From NCBI GenBank assembly GCA_014155875.1, contig JACEFZ010027113.1, positions 197,501-261,500 of the forward strand: a stretch of 64,000 bases of DNA, written 5' to 3'. This document shows, piece after piece, positions 22,341-32,945 of this stretch. A program made the translations under genes and the position numbers. Within the stretch, counting starts at the first letter, position 1. Each line of letters opens with the position of its first letter. This stretch comes from Cepaea nemoralis (taxonomy: Eukaryota; Mollusca; Gastropoda; Stylommatophora; Helicidae). Below the pieces are notes generated by a model that saw only the letters and a list, made by a program, of their open reading frames with translations, searched no databases and was not told where the DNA came from.

Positions 22341-22936
22341 TGTCAGGGTCTTGCGTAAGGCAAGTACTAAGGCTCGTTTGTTGACAAGTGAGAAACTAAT
22401 TACTGTTATTAAATCACTTGACGTGACCCACGGCAATAACGATTCAAACACTTTATTCGCGCAACGCACACTTTACAATCAATGCATACATCGCGCAATC
22501 ATAATTCATAATGTCATCATATAATATATCAATGCAATACATCAATGCAATACACTTACAAGTCAATCACACAGGCATTCGGTCTCCAACACTCGTACAG
22601 GCTAGCTCTCGGTTCATGCTCAAACTCCATTCATTACCAGCAACCATTCAAACCCGTCTGTCCAATACGACGTCTCAAGCCAGTCTGCTGGCCGTTCAGT
22701 ATTCTCGACAGTCGGGGTACAGTCCCCCTGCGTGAGCCATTCATTTCACGCAGTGTTCTTACTGACCCGTCACAGGCTTAGCGTTGCTCAGGGCTGAGCC
22801 TGGCTGACTCTTGCTGGCGTTGTCGAAGACGCTGCGTAATACCTGCTTGTCTAATCATCGCTCAAAGTTGAGCCCGGTTGCTTTCGTCTGGTGTTGGTAC
22901 AGACGACGCGTCGCAACCCTGGGTGAGAATCTGACA
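22341..22936 (-). mobile_element. 5' LTR (596 bp) of the Gmr1-like retrotransposon
   Basis: Same sequence as 15085-15667 plus a tandem 13-bp duplication (ATCAATGCAATAC type) that accounts exactly for the length difference. The element spans 15085-22936, about 7.85 kb. Confidence 0.9.
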
Positions 22937-22944
22937 CATTACAC

Positions 22945-23156
22945 TTTGTAAGTCTCACTACACTTTGTACGTAGAACAAATGTGAAAATAAATTTTTCTT
23001 TTGTTGATAACACCATTCTTTTTGGAGTGCAAATAATTACTCCAGCAGACAACAGCCAATCGCTGTATATTGCTTCACGACTGGAGCTCATTTCTTTAAA
23101 CATGCACTTCATTTTTCAAATTTATTCTACATACAAAGTGTAGTGAGACTTTACAA
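22945..23156. mobile_element. Small MITE with ~35-bp terminal inverted repeats
   Basis: TTTGTAAGTCTCACTACACT at the left end is answered by its inverse complement at the right end (AGTGTAGTGAGACTTTACAAA), with similarity continuing through GTAGAA. About 210 bp, no coding capacity. It starts within ten bases of the retrotransposon's LTR end. Confidence 0.65.
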
Positions 23157-23159
23157 ACG

Positions 23160-24170
23160 CCTGGTATATCCAGGAAACCACTGTGTGGAACGACACACAC
23201 ATACGCGCGCACGCACACACACACACACTAAAGTAAATGGTTTTTAAGTTCATATCTCATATTATTGTTTAAATCCTTCTTATGATTTTCTCAGGGGCGT
23301 ACTCTTCGTATTTCATTCTGTACAGAGCAAGTCGCCATATTTATAAGTTACCCCATGCAGGATATGCTTGTCTTAATTCCTGTGCCATATTGTTGCTATA
23401 TTAACCTTCTATATTCGAATGTTAGTCCGTCGTCAAATTAACCTCACTGCACTTCGATCCATTCAGCCATAGGTGCTCGGATTCCCTCCTCAGTATCTCT
23501 CTCAGCGTGTTGTCTAATTCCCTTTGTCCCCCCTGCGCAAGGCTCATGTCTGGCTCCACCCCTATTGATTTGATGTTCTTGCAGTGTGGTCAAGGTTGTG
23601 GATTCGTAGTGGTTTCTTGATTCGTTTAATCGCCCTGCCTCTATGGCAGCATTCAATATAACATCCCGGTCCATTGCTCGCCCGATTGCACAGCACTTAG
23701 ACCTGCTAGTTTATTATTAATTTCCTCTTAAACCCGGGTAGTCTGGCACCAAAAAAACACAACTTGATTTATATCAGGCTTGAACTCCCAGAGACTTCAC
23801 CTACTGTTACTCTATATCCGAATATATTCCGGTCCTCAACATGGAGGATAGGCGGTTGAGCTATTAAGGACTGAAGTGTTTATGCATGTGGCTCCGTGGC
23901 TACGGTTTGCTTGCGTATTTTCCTCATGTTGGATTAGTAGTGCGTGATTCCGTCGCCCTGCTATTGAGTTGAGTGCTTGGAGAGACACTTTGAGCTGTGG
24001 ATTTCGTGTGGATTGCTTTTACACATGTCCACGGTTGGTTGTAGCGTGAACTGCATGTTTAGAAAAATTGTGGCCGTCCGGTCGCTGAATTAACTGGATT
24101 GTCTAATACAGTAATACGTGGCTGCTGGTTTTCTAGTGACTGCTGCTTCCATCGACCATGAACTGTATTT
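23160..24170. other. No gene recognised
   Basis: A short CA repeat lies at about 23200-23230. The 76-codon - strand frame at 23444-23674 is hydrophilic and shows no family features I recognise. Confidence 0.4.
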
Positions 24171-24177
24171 TTCGTCG

Positions 24178-24247
24178 CAGACAGACAGACAGACAGACAG
24201 ACAGACAGGCAGGCAAGCAGGCAGGCAGGCAGGCAGGCAGGCAGGCA
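24178..24247. repeat. (CAGA)n then (GGCA)n microsatellite
   Basis: Seven CAGA copies are followed by about nine GGCA copies. Confidence 0.95.
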
Positions 24248-24445
24248 CTATGTGTTGGCATTCTGGCAGCGGCATTATGGATAGTATACCTGTGCGGGCT
24301 GTTGGTTTGTCGAGACTCCCGCCTGTTAAACTTTTTACATGGGGCAGTGCGGAGCATTTTGTGTGATTTTCATTGGCACAGGAACGGAACATTATGGGGC
24401 GACATTTTGTCGTGAAGTTGGAACAGCGACCAGTCCGAATAGTTT
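24245..24445 (+). repeat. Dispersed repeat K
   Basis: Shares CATTCTGGCAG, CTGTTGGTTTGT, GAGCATTTTGTGTGAT and GGCACAGGAACGGAACATTA with 49535-49765. No coding function is recognised. Confidence 0.55.
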
Positions 24446-24449
24446 CTGT

Positions 24450-24466
24450 CTGTCAGTCCGTCCGTC

Positions 24467-24497
<31 letters not shown>

Positions 24498-24580
24498 CTG
24501 TCTGTCTGTCTGTTCCCCCCTCCCCTCTGTGTGTGTGTGTGTTGTGTGTGTGTGTATGTATGTGTGTGTGTGTGTGTGTC
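24450..24580. repeat. (TCTG/TCCG)n and (GT)n microsatellites
   Basis: Tetranucleotide TCTG/TCCG copies, then a C-rich link, then GT repeats. Confidence 0.95.
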
Positions 24581-25410
24581 ATAGTTTTGCGATTTAAGCT
24601 ATTGTAGACTAAACCATTTATTGCTTTAAGTACCGCGTGTTTTTTGGGGGCCCCCACTTTCATGGGGGCCCTAAGCTATAGCTTGTTTAGCTTATACGTA
24701 AATCCTGCACTGCAGATGTTATTTGGAAAGGGTCTAATTTCCTGCCTTTATATGTTACTATATTATAAGTATCTTCCATGCGTAGTCTGGTCATGTTGAT
24801 TAACTTCCTTGGTATTCCAAATTCCCGCATAGCATTCCATAGACTATTCCTATGTAAACTATCATAAGCCTTTTTAAAATCAACAAAAATGTTATGGAGA
24901 TCTCTTTTATATTCCCAATTTTTCTCGGCTATTTGTCGTAAGATACATATCTGATCTATTGTTGATCTGTTTTGTCTAAAACCCGCCTGGTAGTCACCTA
25001 ATATGTATTCTGAATATGGTTTTAGTCTATTTAGTAATACTGCGGATAGTATCTTATAGCTTATGGACAGTAGTGATATTCCTCTATAATTTTCACACTG
25101 GAACTTGTCTCCTTTCTTAAAGATAGGTATCAATAATGACTCTTTCCAGTCATGAGGTAATTCTTCAGTCCTCCAGATTTTTATTATTAGTTCGTATAGC
25201 TTTAGATGTAATGCATGGCCACCCGCCTTTATAAATTCAGCAGCAATTCCATCAGCCTCAGTTGCCTTATTGTTTTTAAGTCGTGTGATTGCATATAGGA
25301 TTTCTTCAAATGCAGGTTCTTCAATTTGTGGTTCACACGTTAGAACCTCTTCCTGTGGGAAAGTGTTACTTGGAGCTTCACAATTAATAATTCAACAAAG
25401 TATTCTTTCC

Positions 25411-26839
25411 GTTACAACAGAAATGATTAAAGCTTTAGAAGAATTTGGACTAGAGCAAGTCACCACATTATATGATACTGGAGATATACCTCCTGAATTA
25501 TGTAACTATGTATTTATTGCAATCCCAAAGAAATCAGGAACCTTGGAATGTGATCAACATAGAACAATTAGTATAATGAGTCACATCACAAAGATTTTTC
25601 TAAGAATTATCATGCAAAGAGTGAGGAAGAAGATACAACCTGAAATAGGGGAAGAACAATGCGGGTTTGTAGAAGGAAAGGGTACAGTAAATGCTGTGTA
25701 TATGCTGCGAACAGTTATTGAACGTGCTATAGAAGTAAACAAGGATATACATCTTTGCTTTATTGACTATACAAAGGCTTTTGATAGAGTTAGACATGTC
25801 AGCATGGTGGATATGCTTGCAGATCTACAAATTGATGGGAAAGACATTAGACTAATAAAAACATATATTGGAAACAACAAGCTGCAATAAGGATTGATAA
25901 TGAAGTGGGACAGTATCAGCCAATTAAGAGAGGTGTTAGGCAGGGATGTGTGATGTCTCCAGATCTTTTTTCCCTATACAGTGAAAATATTTTCAGAAAT
26001 GTAGAAGATATGAATGAAATCAGCATTGGAGGACGAAACATCAATAACATTAGATATGCAGATGATACAGTATTAATTGCAGACAATGCGCAGGACCTGC
26101 AACAATTAGTAGATGCGGTTGTTGTACACAGTGAGCAACTGGGGTTAGAATTAAATTGTAAAAAGACTCAGGTTATGGTCGTCACTAGGAAGAAAGAAGT
26201 GCCACAATGTAATATACAAGTAAATGGAAATATTCTTCAACAAGTGAATCGGTACAATTGTCTTGGAACAGTCATAACATCTGATGGGAGATGCCTTGAA
26301 GAGATTAGAACAAGAATCGCCATGGCGAAAGTAGCCTTTAGCAAGATAAAAAACATTCTGACCAATAAAAAGATGTCAATTGAAACGAGAAAAAGAGTGT
26401 TGAGGGGATACATAGAGCCTGTTCTTTTGTATGGATGTGAAACTTGGACAATGAGCAGTCAAGCTGAAAAGCATCTGATGGCTGCAGAAATGTGGTTTCT
26501 GAGAAAAATGCAAAGAATACCATGGACAGACAGAAAAACCAATGACCAAGTACTACAGGAGACAAATGAACATCGTAAACTGATTAGAGAAATTAGACAT
26601 AGACAGTCAAAATTTTTTGGACATGTTATGAGAAGAAATGGATTGGAGAACTTAGTGACAACTGGCAAGATCGAAGGGAACAGACCAAGAGGAAGACCGA
26701 GAGGAAAATACCTGGATGGCTTGGCCACATGGCATGGAAGAGACAGGAACACTGAGCTGATCCACGACACTGGTGATCGAGTGAAATGGCGAGTCATGAC
26801 CGCCCACGCTTTCCGGCATGGCACATGATTTATTGATTG
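25411..26839 (+). pseudogene. 5'-truncated LINE with reverse transcriptase (GGAT/TTGA-tail family)
   Basis: Two frames separated by one shift near 25890. The first has LCNYVFIAIPKKSG, EEQCGFVEGKGT and CFIDYTKAFDRV; the second has IKRGVRQGCVMSPDLFSLY, NIRYADDTVLIA (catalytic YADD) and a C-terminal region with YGCETWTMS, GHVMRRN and GKIEGNRPRGRP ending RHGT. It lacks the endonuclease (5' truncation). The 9-base ATTCTTTCC at 25402-25410 and 26840-26848 is its target-site duplication, and TTTATTGATTG-like repeats form its 3' tail. It sits inside an older opposite-strand LINE. Confidence 0.88.
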
Positions 26840-27185
26840 ATTCTTTCCATGTGTTGCACATTTCCTCATTGGTATTTATCATATTCCCATTTTTGTCTTT
26901 TAAACCATATGTGTTGTGTTGATGCCCTCGTTTAATTGACTTCAGTTCTTTAAAAAACTTTCTGGATTCGTTTGTCTGTTGATTAGTTTTCATATCTTTG
27001 ACTATATTACTCATATATTCTCGCTTCTGCTGTCGAACTATTTTTGTAGCCTCTTTACATTCATTTCTATATTGCTCTTCCTTTTGGATGTTGTCGATGT
27101 CATTTAGCCATAGCTGTCTGGCATTCTTTTTCCTAATGACTGCTTCTTCACATTTTGGATTGAACCATCTGTTCTTTCTAACACA

Positions 27186-27461
27186 AATGAAGATCGTAAA
27201 CTGATTAGAGTCATTAGACGTAGACAGTCAAAATTTTTGGGGCATGTTATGAGAAGAAATGAATTGGAGAACTTGGTGACAACTGGCAAGATCGAAGGGA
27301 GGAGACCAAGGGGAAGACCTAGAAGCAAATACCTGGATGGCTTGGCCTGGTGGCATGGTCGAGACAGGAACACAGAGCTGATCCACGACTCTGGTGATCG
27401 AGTGATATGGCAGAACATGACCGCCCATGCTTACCGGCATGACACATGATGGATGGATGAT
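27186..27461 (+). mobile_element. Short 5'-truncated LINE insertion (GGAT tail)
   Basis: It carries only the last ~75 codons of the same family (GHVMRRNELENLV, GKIEGRRPRGRPRSKYLDGLA, AYRHDT) and (GGAT)n. TAACACA at 27179-27185 and 27462-27468 is the target-site duplication within the older - strand LINE. Confidence 0.85.
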
Positions 27462-27822
27462 TAACACACCGAGACATTCTTCTGCGGTAGATTGAATTGT
27501 ATTCTTGATGTTCAACCACGTTTGGTCAACGCTTTCCTCCAACGGGTTTTGTAGAATTTCAAGTTTACATTTTATTTCATCTGCAAATTTCTCTTTGACT
27601 TTAATTTCTTGTAGTTTTTCTCTGTTATATGTTGGGCGTAACCTTTGTAGTTTAGCATAGAAAGCTCTCTTAAGTTTTATTTTAAATTTTGCCCCAACGA
27701 GGATGTTGTCGCTGTGGCACTCAGCTTCTAACTTGTTGTATGTTTGATGCATTTTTGTTGTTAATTAAAATGTGATCTCGTGATTATAGGTTCTCTTGTC
27801 ACATGATTTCCAAGTTTGTTTA

Positions 27823-27920
27823 TGTATATCCTTTATTATCAATGCCTGTATAAATCATGTCCCCCTTACACACATCTTTGTATCGTAGTAGAGGCCGACC
27901 CTGAGATCTCTTACCCATCT
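27823..27920 (-). repeat. Left copy of a ~95-bp direct repeat flanking the piggyBac remnant
   Basis: TGTATATCCTTTATTATCAA through TACCCATCTGTA recurs at 30511-30608 with only the GAGATCTCT/AGATTTT part changed. On the - strand it reads GRPLLRYKDVCKGDMIYTGIDNKG, like a retroelement C-terminal tail. Confidence 0.75.
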
Positions 27921-28359
27921 GTACCTGTTCTTTACTGACGGTACTTTTAAGTACCACTCACTTCAAATGGCTATATTTTTACAATCTGATCACGAATCCT
28001 GACGGTACTTAAAGGTCTATCTAAAATAACATTGCTTGTTTCCCAGGTAGGTGGCGTGAATGTTTGGAAGCGATCTGGGCATGCGCAATACATTTTCTTT
28101 GTGTCGAGTTTCATTAGTCATCCATCTTGAAATAGGGACTGGACACTGCCTGCATGACGTCTACTATTTGATCGTTATTTTACAGTTTGTTGGTGCTACA
28201 GATTTTTAATCAACTACAGTATTATACAGGTAAGCATTTGATATATGTGTCTTCTAAATTGACAGTTTATTTTTAATTGTACGCACTAAAATATGTCATG
28301 GTACTTATAAGTACCGCCAGGTCGGGGGTAAAACAAGGGATGTGAGAAAAGTTAACTTT

Positions 28360-28530
28360 TTTGAACCTAATCATCATCATGTGATAGACTTATTTTGAAC
28401 CTAATCATCATCATGTGATTGACTTATTTTGAACCTAATCATCACCATGTGATTGACTTATTTTGAACCTAATCATCATCATGTGATTGACTTATTTTGA
28501 ACCTAATCATCATCATGTGATTGACTTATT
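28360..28530. repeat. 34-bp minisatellite, five copies
   Basis: The unit TTGAACCTAATCATCATCAT + GTGATTGACTTATT repeats five times, directly upstream of the transposase exon. Confidence 0.95.
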
Positions 28531-28579
28531 TTGATAGCAAGTACCATATAATTTGTGTGTGTTTATATGATTTTTTTAT

Positions 28580-28590
28580 TTTTTTTCTAG
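28580..28590 (+). other. Probable 3' splice site before the piggyBac ATG
   Basis: A T-rich run ending TTTTCTAG|GTGTC lies six bases ahead of the ATG at 28596. It suggests an intron in the 5' untranslated region of the transposase transcript. Confidence 0.4.
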
Positions 28591-28595
28591 GTGTC

Positions 28596-30247
28596 ATGGC
28601 CTGTAAACGAAAATATCTGACTGAGGAAGAAATTGTCATTGCCCTAGAAGAAGATCTCCCATCTGATATTGATACACCAGTAGAGAGCAGCTCGGATGAG
28701 GAACTAGAGAACAACCCTAATGTTGCCGGTTCTTCTGAATCTCAGAATGTGCAACTTTCTGATACTAGTTCCAGTGATGAGGAGACATTTTCAGTAATCC
28801 AAAGGAACTGGAGAAAGAAACCAATCTCAAAGAGTCTGCCAGTTTTCTCTAAGGAGGTTGGGCCAGTTCTCCAGCATTTTGTGGGAAAAGAGACTGCAGC
28901 AGATATATTTCTCACTGTGCTATCAGAATCCACAATTGAAAATGTAGTTTTTCAAACAAACTTGTACATTCAACAAAAACAGTTAAGAGTGAAACCTGTT
29001 GACACAAGAGAAATGCTTTCATTTATGGGTCTGCATTTCTTTTTCGGCTACCATAGGTTACCACACATGAGACATTACTGGTCAAGCGACATGGATTTTT
29101 TCTACTCCAATTGTACCTAAAGCTATGCAGCGTGACAGATACTTTGAGATTCTTGCGAATCTTCATGTAAATGATAATAGTGCAATTCCGAAGGACAATT
29201 GTGACAAACTGTTCAAGATTAGACCTCTTATTCAGGACCTGAATCGCAATTTTCAGATGCTCAGACTACCTAATGAAGTTCAGAGCATAGATGAGAGCAT
29301 GGTTCTCTTCAAAAGGCGTTCATCGCTGAAGCAGTATAACCCCATGAAACCAATAAAGCGGGGTTATAAAATTTGGTGTCGAGCCGATATGACTGGCTAT
29401 GTCTATGAGTTTGAAATTTATCAAGGGAAATCTCAAGACACAAATAATTCCAAAGCCAGATTTGGATTGGGAGGCAGTATAGTTGATAGACTGACCCACA
29501 GTTTTGAGAGGATGTGGCTATGTGGTCATGATGGATAACTATTTACATCTGTAGAACTGTTTGAGCACATGAAGGCAAACAAGATATTTGCATGTGGAAC
29601 TGTTAGATCCAATAGGAAGCATCTCCCTAAGCTTCAAGAGGATAAGAAGTTACAAAGGGGAGATTTTGACTACAGCTCTACAGAGCAAGGTATTACCTTC
29701 TTCAAGTGGAGAGACAATAAATGTGTTCACCTTTTGTCAAACTACCATGGCAATGAAGCTACAACTTTGAGTCGACAAGAGCGGAACGGGACTAGAAAAT
29801 ACGTTGTAGCACCTGCTATAGTTGGGGACTACAATTCCTCAATGGGAGGCGTGGACAAGGCAGATATGCTCGATCATTATATGATCCTGATAGAAAGTCC
29901 AAAAAAGTGGTGGCATAGATTGTTTTTTGCAATGATTGAAATGGCATACGTCAATGCTTTTGTAATTTACAAAGAGATTCCACCATGAATCAACACTACT
30001 TGAGTTTCGAAGAAACTTAGCGATGGGACTAATCGCTCAGGGAAACCACACCACACCAGAGCAGCCAAAGAAGAGAAGGAAGAACAACTTTTCTGTGTCT
30101 AAAGACATCAGAGGACAAAACCTAGGAGCTCACTGGCCTACCTTTGTTCAAGAAAGGGGAAGGTGTGAAATGTGCTCTACAAAAAAAATCCAGTCCAAAC
30201 CACATTCAAAATGTTCATTTTGCAATGTATTTTTTGTGCTGCAATGA
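28596..30247 (+). pseudogene. piggyBac (PGBD-type) transposase, three frameshifts
   Basis: Four collinear segments make one DDE_Tnp_1_7 protein of about 540 residues: an acidic, serine-rich N-terminus; LSFMGLHFFFGYHRLP; MQRDRYFEILANLHVND; SIDESM (first catalytic Asp); a broken D-N-Y-F region at ~29530; NSSMGGVDKADM (conserved GVDKAD); and a C-terminal Cys-rich finger (CEMC...CSFC). Shifts lie near 29113, 29535 and 29990. The second catalytic region coincides with a shift, so no active enzyme can be made. Transposases of this family cut and paste at TTAA. I could not place the terminal inverted repeats or TTAA copies with confidence. Confidence 0.88.
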
Positions 30248-30510
30248 AAAAAAGAATTGCTTTTATGAATACCATGTATAGATATGCACATAAGCAGATG
30301 TTTTCATAAAACAATTAAAAAAAAAAAAATTATGTGTTGGTTCCTGTTGGTACTTTAAAGTCCCAAAAAACAAATTGTAAAATATTATTGTTAAAATTTT
30401 TTTTTTCCCCCAGACTCATATCTTAGTTGTATATGTATAAAATATACCATTTAGAAAACTAAAAATGGTTACAAAGTTATAGATAAAATAATTCAGGATA
30501 CAAAGGGTAT
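30248..30510. other. 3' flank of the piggyBac remnant
   Basis: AT-rich with A and T runs. GGTACTTTAAAG at 30350 resembles GGTACTTTTAAG and GGTACTTAAAGG at 27940-28015 near the other end, so these may be subterminal repeats of the transposon. Confidence 0.4.
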
Positions 30511-30608
30511 GTATATCCTTTATTATCAATGCCTGTATAAATCATGTCCCCCTTACACACATCTTTGTATCGTAGTAGAGGCCGACCCAGATTTTTACCC
30601 ATCTGTAA
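30511..30608 (-). repeat. Right copy of the ~95-bp direct repeat
   Basis: See 27823-27920. The two copies are near identical over the first ~78 bases and share TACCCATCTGTA at the end. Confidence 0.75.
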
Positions 30609-30737
30609 TTCTCAAAAAATGCCTTTTTTTTTCTACCATCAACTCCTCCAAAAATGCCCTATCCCCCTAAATCTCGAAGACTAAGCATGGTTAAAACCCT
30701 CACACAACCTGATATTTCCAATACTTCGGTATTTGTG

Positions 30738-30800
30738 ATATATATATATATATATATAAAATTTATATATATAATATATATATAAAATATATATATAATA
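30738..30800. repeat. (AT)n-rich tract
   Basis: ATATAT runs broken by AAAATTT. Confidence 0.9.
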
Positions 30801-30840
30801 ATCTCGATGTATAAAACATCAGCCTTCAGAGAAAACACTG

Positions 30841-32945
30841 CAGGCATTGCGAACGGCCAGAAATAGAGTACAACAGATGGCAAGAAGATGTGCGAACAGG
30901 TACTGGCTACAGCTCTCTGCTCAAATTCAAACTTGTGCAGACACTGGAAATATAAGAGGAATGTATGAGGGCATCAAGCAAGCTGTCGGTCCATCAAGAA
31001 ATAAGATGGCCCCTTTACGATCAACTGAGGGGGTAATCATAAAAGATCGAGCTAAACAAATGGATCGCTGGGTAGAACACTACTCAGAGCTATACTCAGT
31101 GGATAACACTGTCAGCGAAGAAGCTCTGGAAGCCATCGATCAACAGTCCGCCATGCATGCCTTGGATAACGAACCTTGCCTCACAGAAATCAGCGAAGCA
31201 CTAGACTCTCTCAAATCCGGCAAGGCACCTGGAAAAGATAGTATTCCACCTGAAATTTTAAAATGTAGCAAAGAAACAATCATCCCAGAACTGTATGCAA
31301 TATTTCAGCTCTGCTGGAGAGAAAAATCAATACCACAAGATATGAAAGACGCAAACATCGTTACCCTTTATAAAAACAAAGGCGACAGAAGCGACTGCAA
31401 CAACTATCGCGGCATTTCCCTTACTCAGCATTATCAGGCAAGATTTTTGCCAGAGTAATCCTTAAAAGATTACATATTCTTGCTGGAATCTACCCCGAAT
31501 CGCAGTGCGGATTTAGACCCAACAGGTCCACCATGGATATGATTTTCTCACTCCGGCAGCTCCAAGAGAAGTGCAGAGAACAGAGGAAGCCGTTATATAT
31601 TGCCTTCATCGACCTCACAAAGGCATTTGACCCTCGTGAGCAGAAGCGGCCTTTTTAAGATCCTTGAAAAGGTTGGATGTCCACCCACCCTTCTTAGTCT
31701 CGTGAAATCATTCCACGAAAACATGCAGGGGACCATTTTATTTGACGGCTCAACATCCCAGTCATTCAGCATCAGCAGCGGAGTAAAGCAGGGATGCTGT
31801 GCTTGCTCCTACACTCTTTGGTATCTTCTTCGCTGTTCTCTTAAGGCAGGCATTTGGGACTGCCACTGAAGGCATATACATCCACACAAGATCTGATGGC
31901 AAACTTTTTAACCCATCAAGACTCAAGGCAAAGACCAAGATAAGATCAAGATGCGTAAGAGAACTACTTTTTGCAGATGATGCAGCACTGACTACTCATA
32001 CAGCAGAAGATCTCCAAAGGCTCATAGATCGTTTTGCAGCTGCCTGCAAGACTTTGGGCTCACCATTAGCCTAAATAAAACACAGGTGATGGAACAATAT
32101 GGCTGGTGCGCCTCCGTCAATCAAAATTTCTAATTACGAATTGAAGGTTGCCATTACCTGGATCAGGCTAATGGATTGTAAGACACACTTTGCACGGCAT
32201 TGCATTTGTTTCAAAAGAATGATTAAGTGTGCAAGACGTTTTGGTGCAAGCACGAAAACGTCACGATAAAGGCAGTTAGACTTGAGCTGGCGTCCAGGTC
32301 GGACGTGGCTCTCTTGTCACCTAACGGCACGGCTAAATATTATGCCGCCTTTTTTAGAATAATGTGTTGTTAAGTGTAGTTGGAGCTTTATGTGGAGCGA
32401 CCGCTGTGTTTCCGAAATCGTCGTATTAAACTGGATTTGTGAGAAGAAACTATCCAGCGTCGTCTTATAAAAAAGGTTTGATTTTTTCCAGTGGCCGAAT
32501 TTTGGTTTTCACTTGTGAATTAACGAACAAGGAGAATGAGACCAATATTTATATAGTAACCGTCTCTCCCGCTCCTTGGCATGGGGGCTCGTCCGGGATT
32601 TGAACCCTGGAACTCTCGCCGGACCGTCCACGATTTTGTGTATTTGGGGTGCGAACAATATCAGATAATCTTTCATTAGAGACAGAAATCGACAGACGCA
32701 TTGGAAAAGGCAGCCACATTATTTTCCAGGCTAGATAAAAGAGTTTGGGAGAATAATAGACTAACAGAGCGTTACAAAATCTCAAGTACATAAAGCGTGT
32801 GTTGTTAGCACACTACTCTATGGGTCTGAATCCCTGGAACCCTGTACTCAAGACAGGAAAGGAAGTTGAATTCCTTTCCACATGAGATTGTCCTGAGACG
32901 TATCCTGGGCATAACATGGAAAGACCACATAACAAACAAACAGGT
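30841..32945 (+). pseudogene. LINE reverse transcriptase (FADD type), interrupted
   Basis: Starting without an endonuclease, + strand frames give KMAPLRSTEGVIIKDRAKQM, LKSGKAPGKDSIPPEIL, DANIVTLYKNKGDRSDCNNY, QCGFRPNRSTMDMI, YIAFIDLTKAFD, SSGVKQGC, APTLFGIFFAVLL and LLFADDAALTT. After a 473-bp insert at 32153-32625 the protein resumes with FVYLG, NLSLETEIDRRIGKAATLF and RRILGITWKDHITNKQ. Several frameshifts. It is truncated at 32945 by the fold-back element. The RT core motifs are clear; the exact LINE clade is not assigned. Confidence 0.82.
32153..32625 (-). mobile_element. Insert with a tRNA-Pro 3' half, SINE-like or LTR-plus-PBS
   Basis: It interrupts the LINE frame between ELKV and HDFVYLG. 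On the - strand it begins with a truncated tRNA-Pro-like head: GGCGAGAG, then GGGTTCAAATCC (box B), then the acceptor stem and an encoded CCA. On the + strand the same bases include TGGGGGCTCGTCCGGGAT (32582-32599), the exact complement of a tRNA-Pro 3' end. Either a tRNA-derived SINE on the - strand or an LTR end with its primer site on the + strand would fit. Possible target duplication GCC/GTCC is weak. Confidence 0.5.

Larger units (their letters stand above)
24687..27822 (-). pseudogene. LINE endonuclease/RT polyprotein split by two younger LINEs
   Basis: Three - strand segments belong together. 27822-27469 holds the end of an endonuclease-like domain and the linker (ILVGAKFKIKLKRAFYAKLQ). 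27178-26849 follows (WFNPKCEEAV, EEMCNTWKE). 25401-24687 holds reverse transcriptase (LIPIFKKGDKFQCENYRGIS, AGFRQNRSTIDQI, FVDFKKAYDS). Removing the + strand insertion at 25411-26839 and one copy of its 9-bp target duplication restores an uninterrupted reading across the join. The element stops before the catalytic YADD box and lacks most of the endonuclease, so it is dead. Confidence 0.8.

Noticed and set aside
15085..22936. Envelope gene making the Gmr1-like element a retrovirus
   Set aside because: The 1.3 kb after pol has no coding frame with signal peptide or membrane segments.
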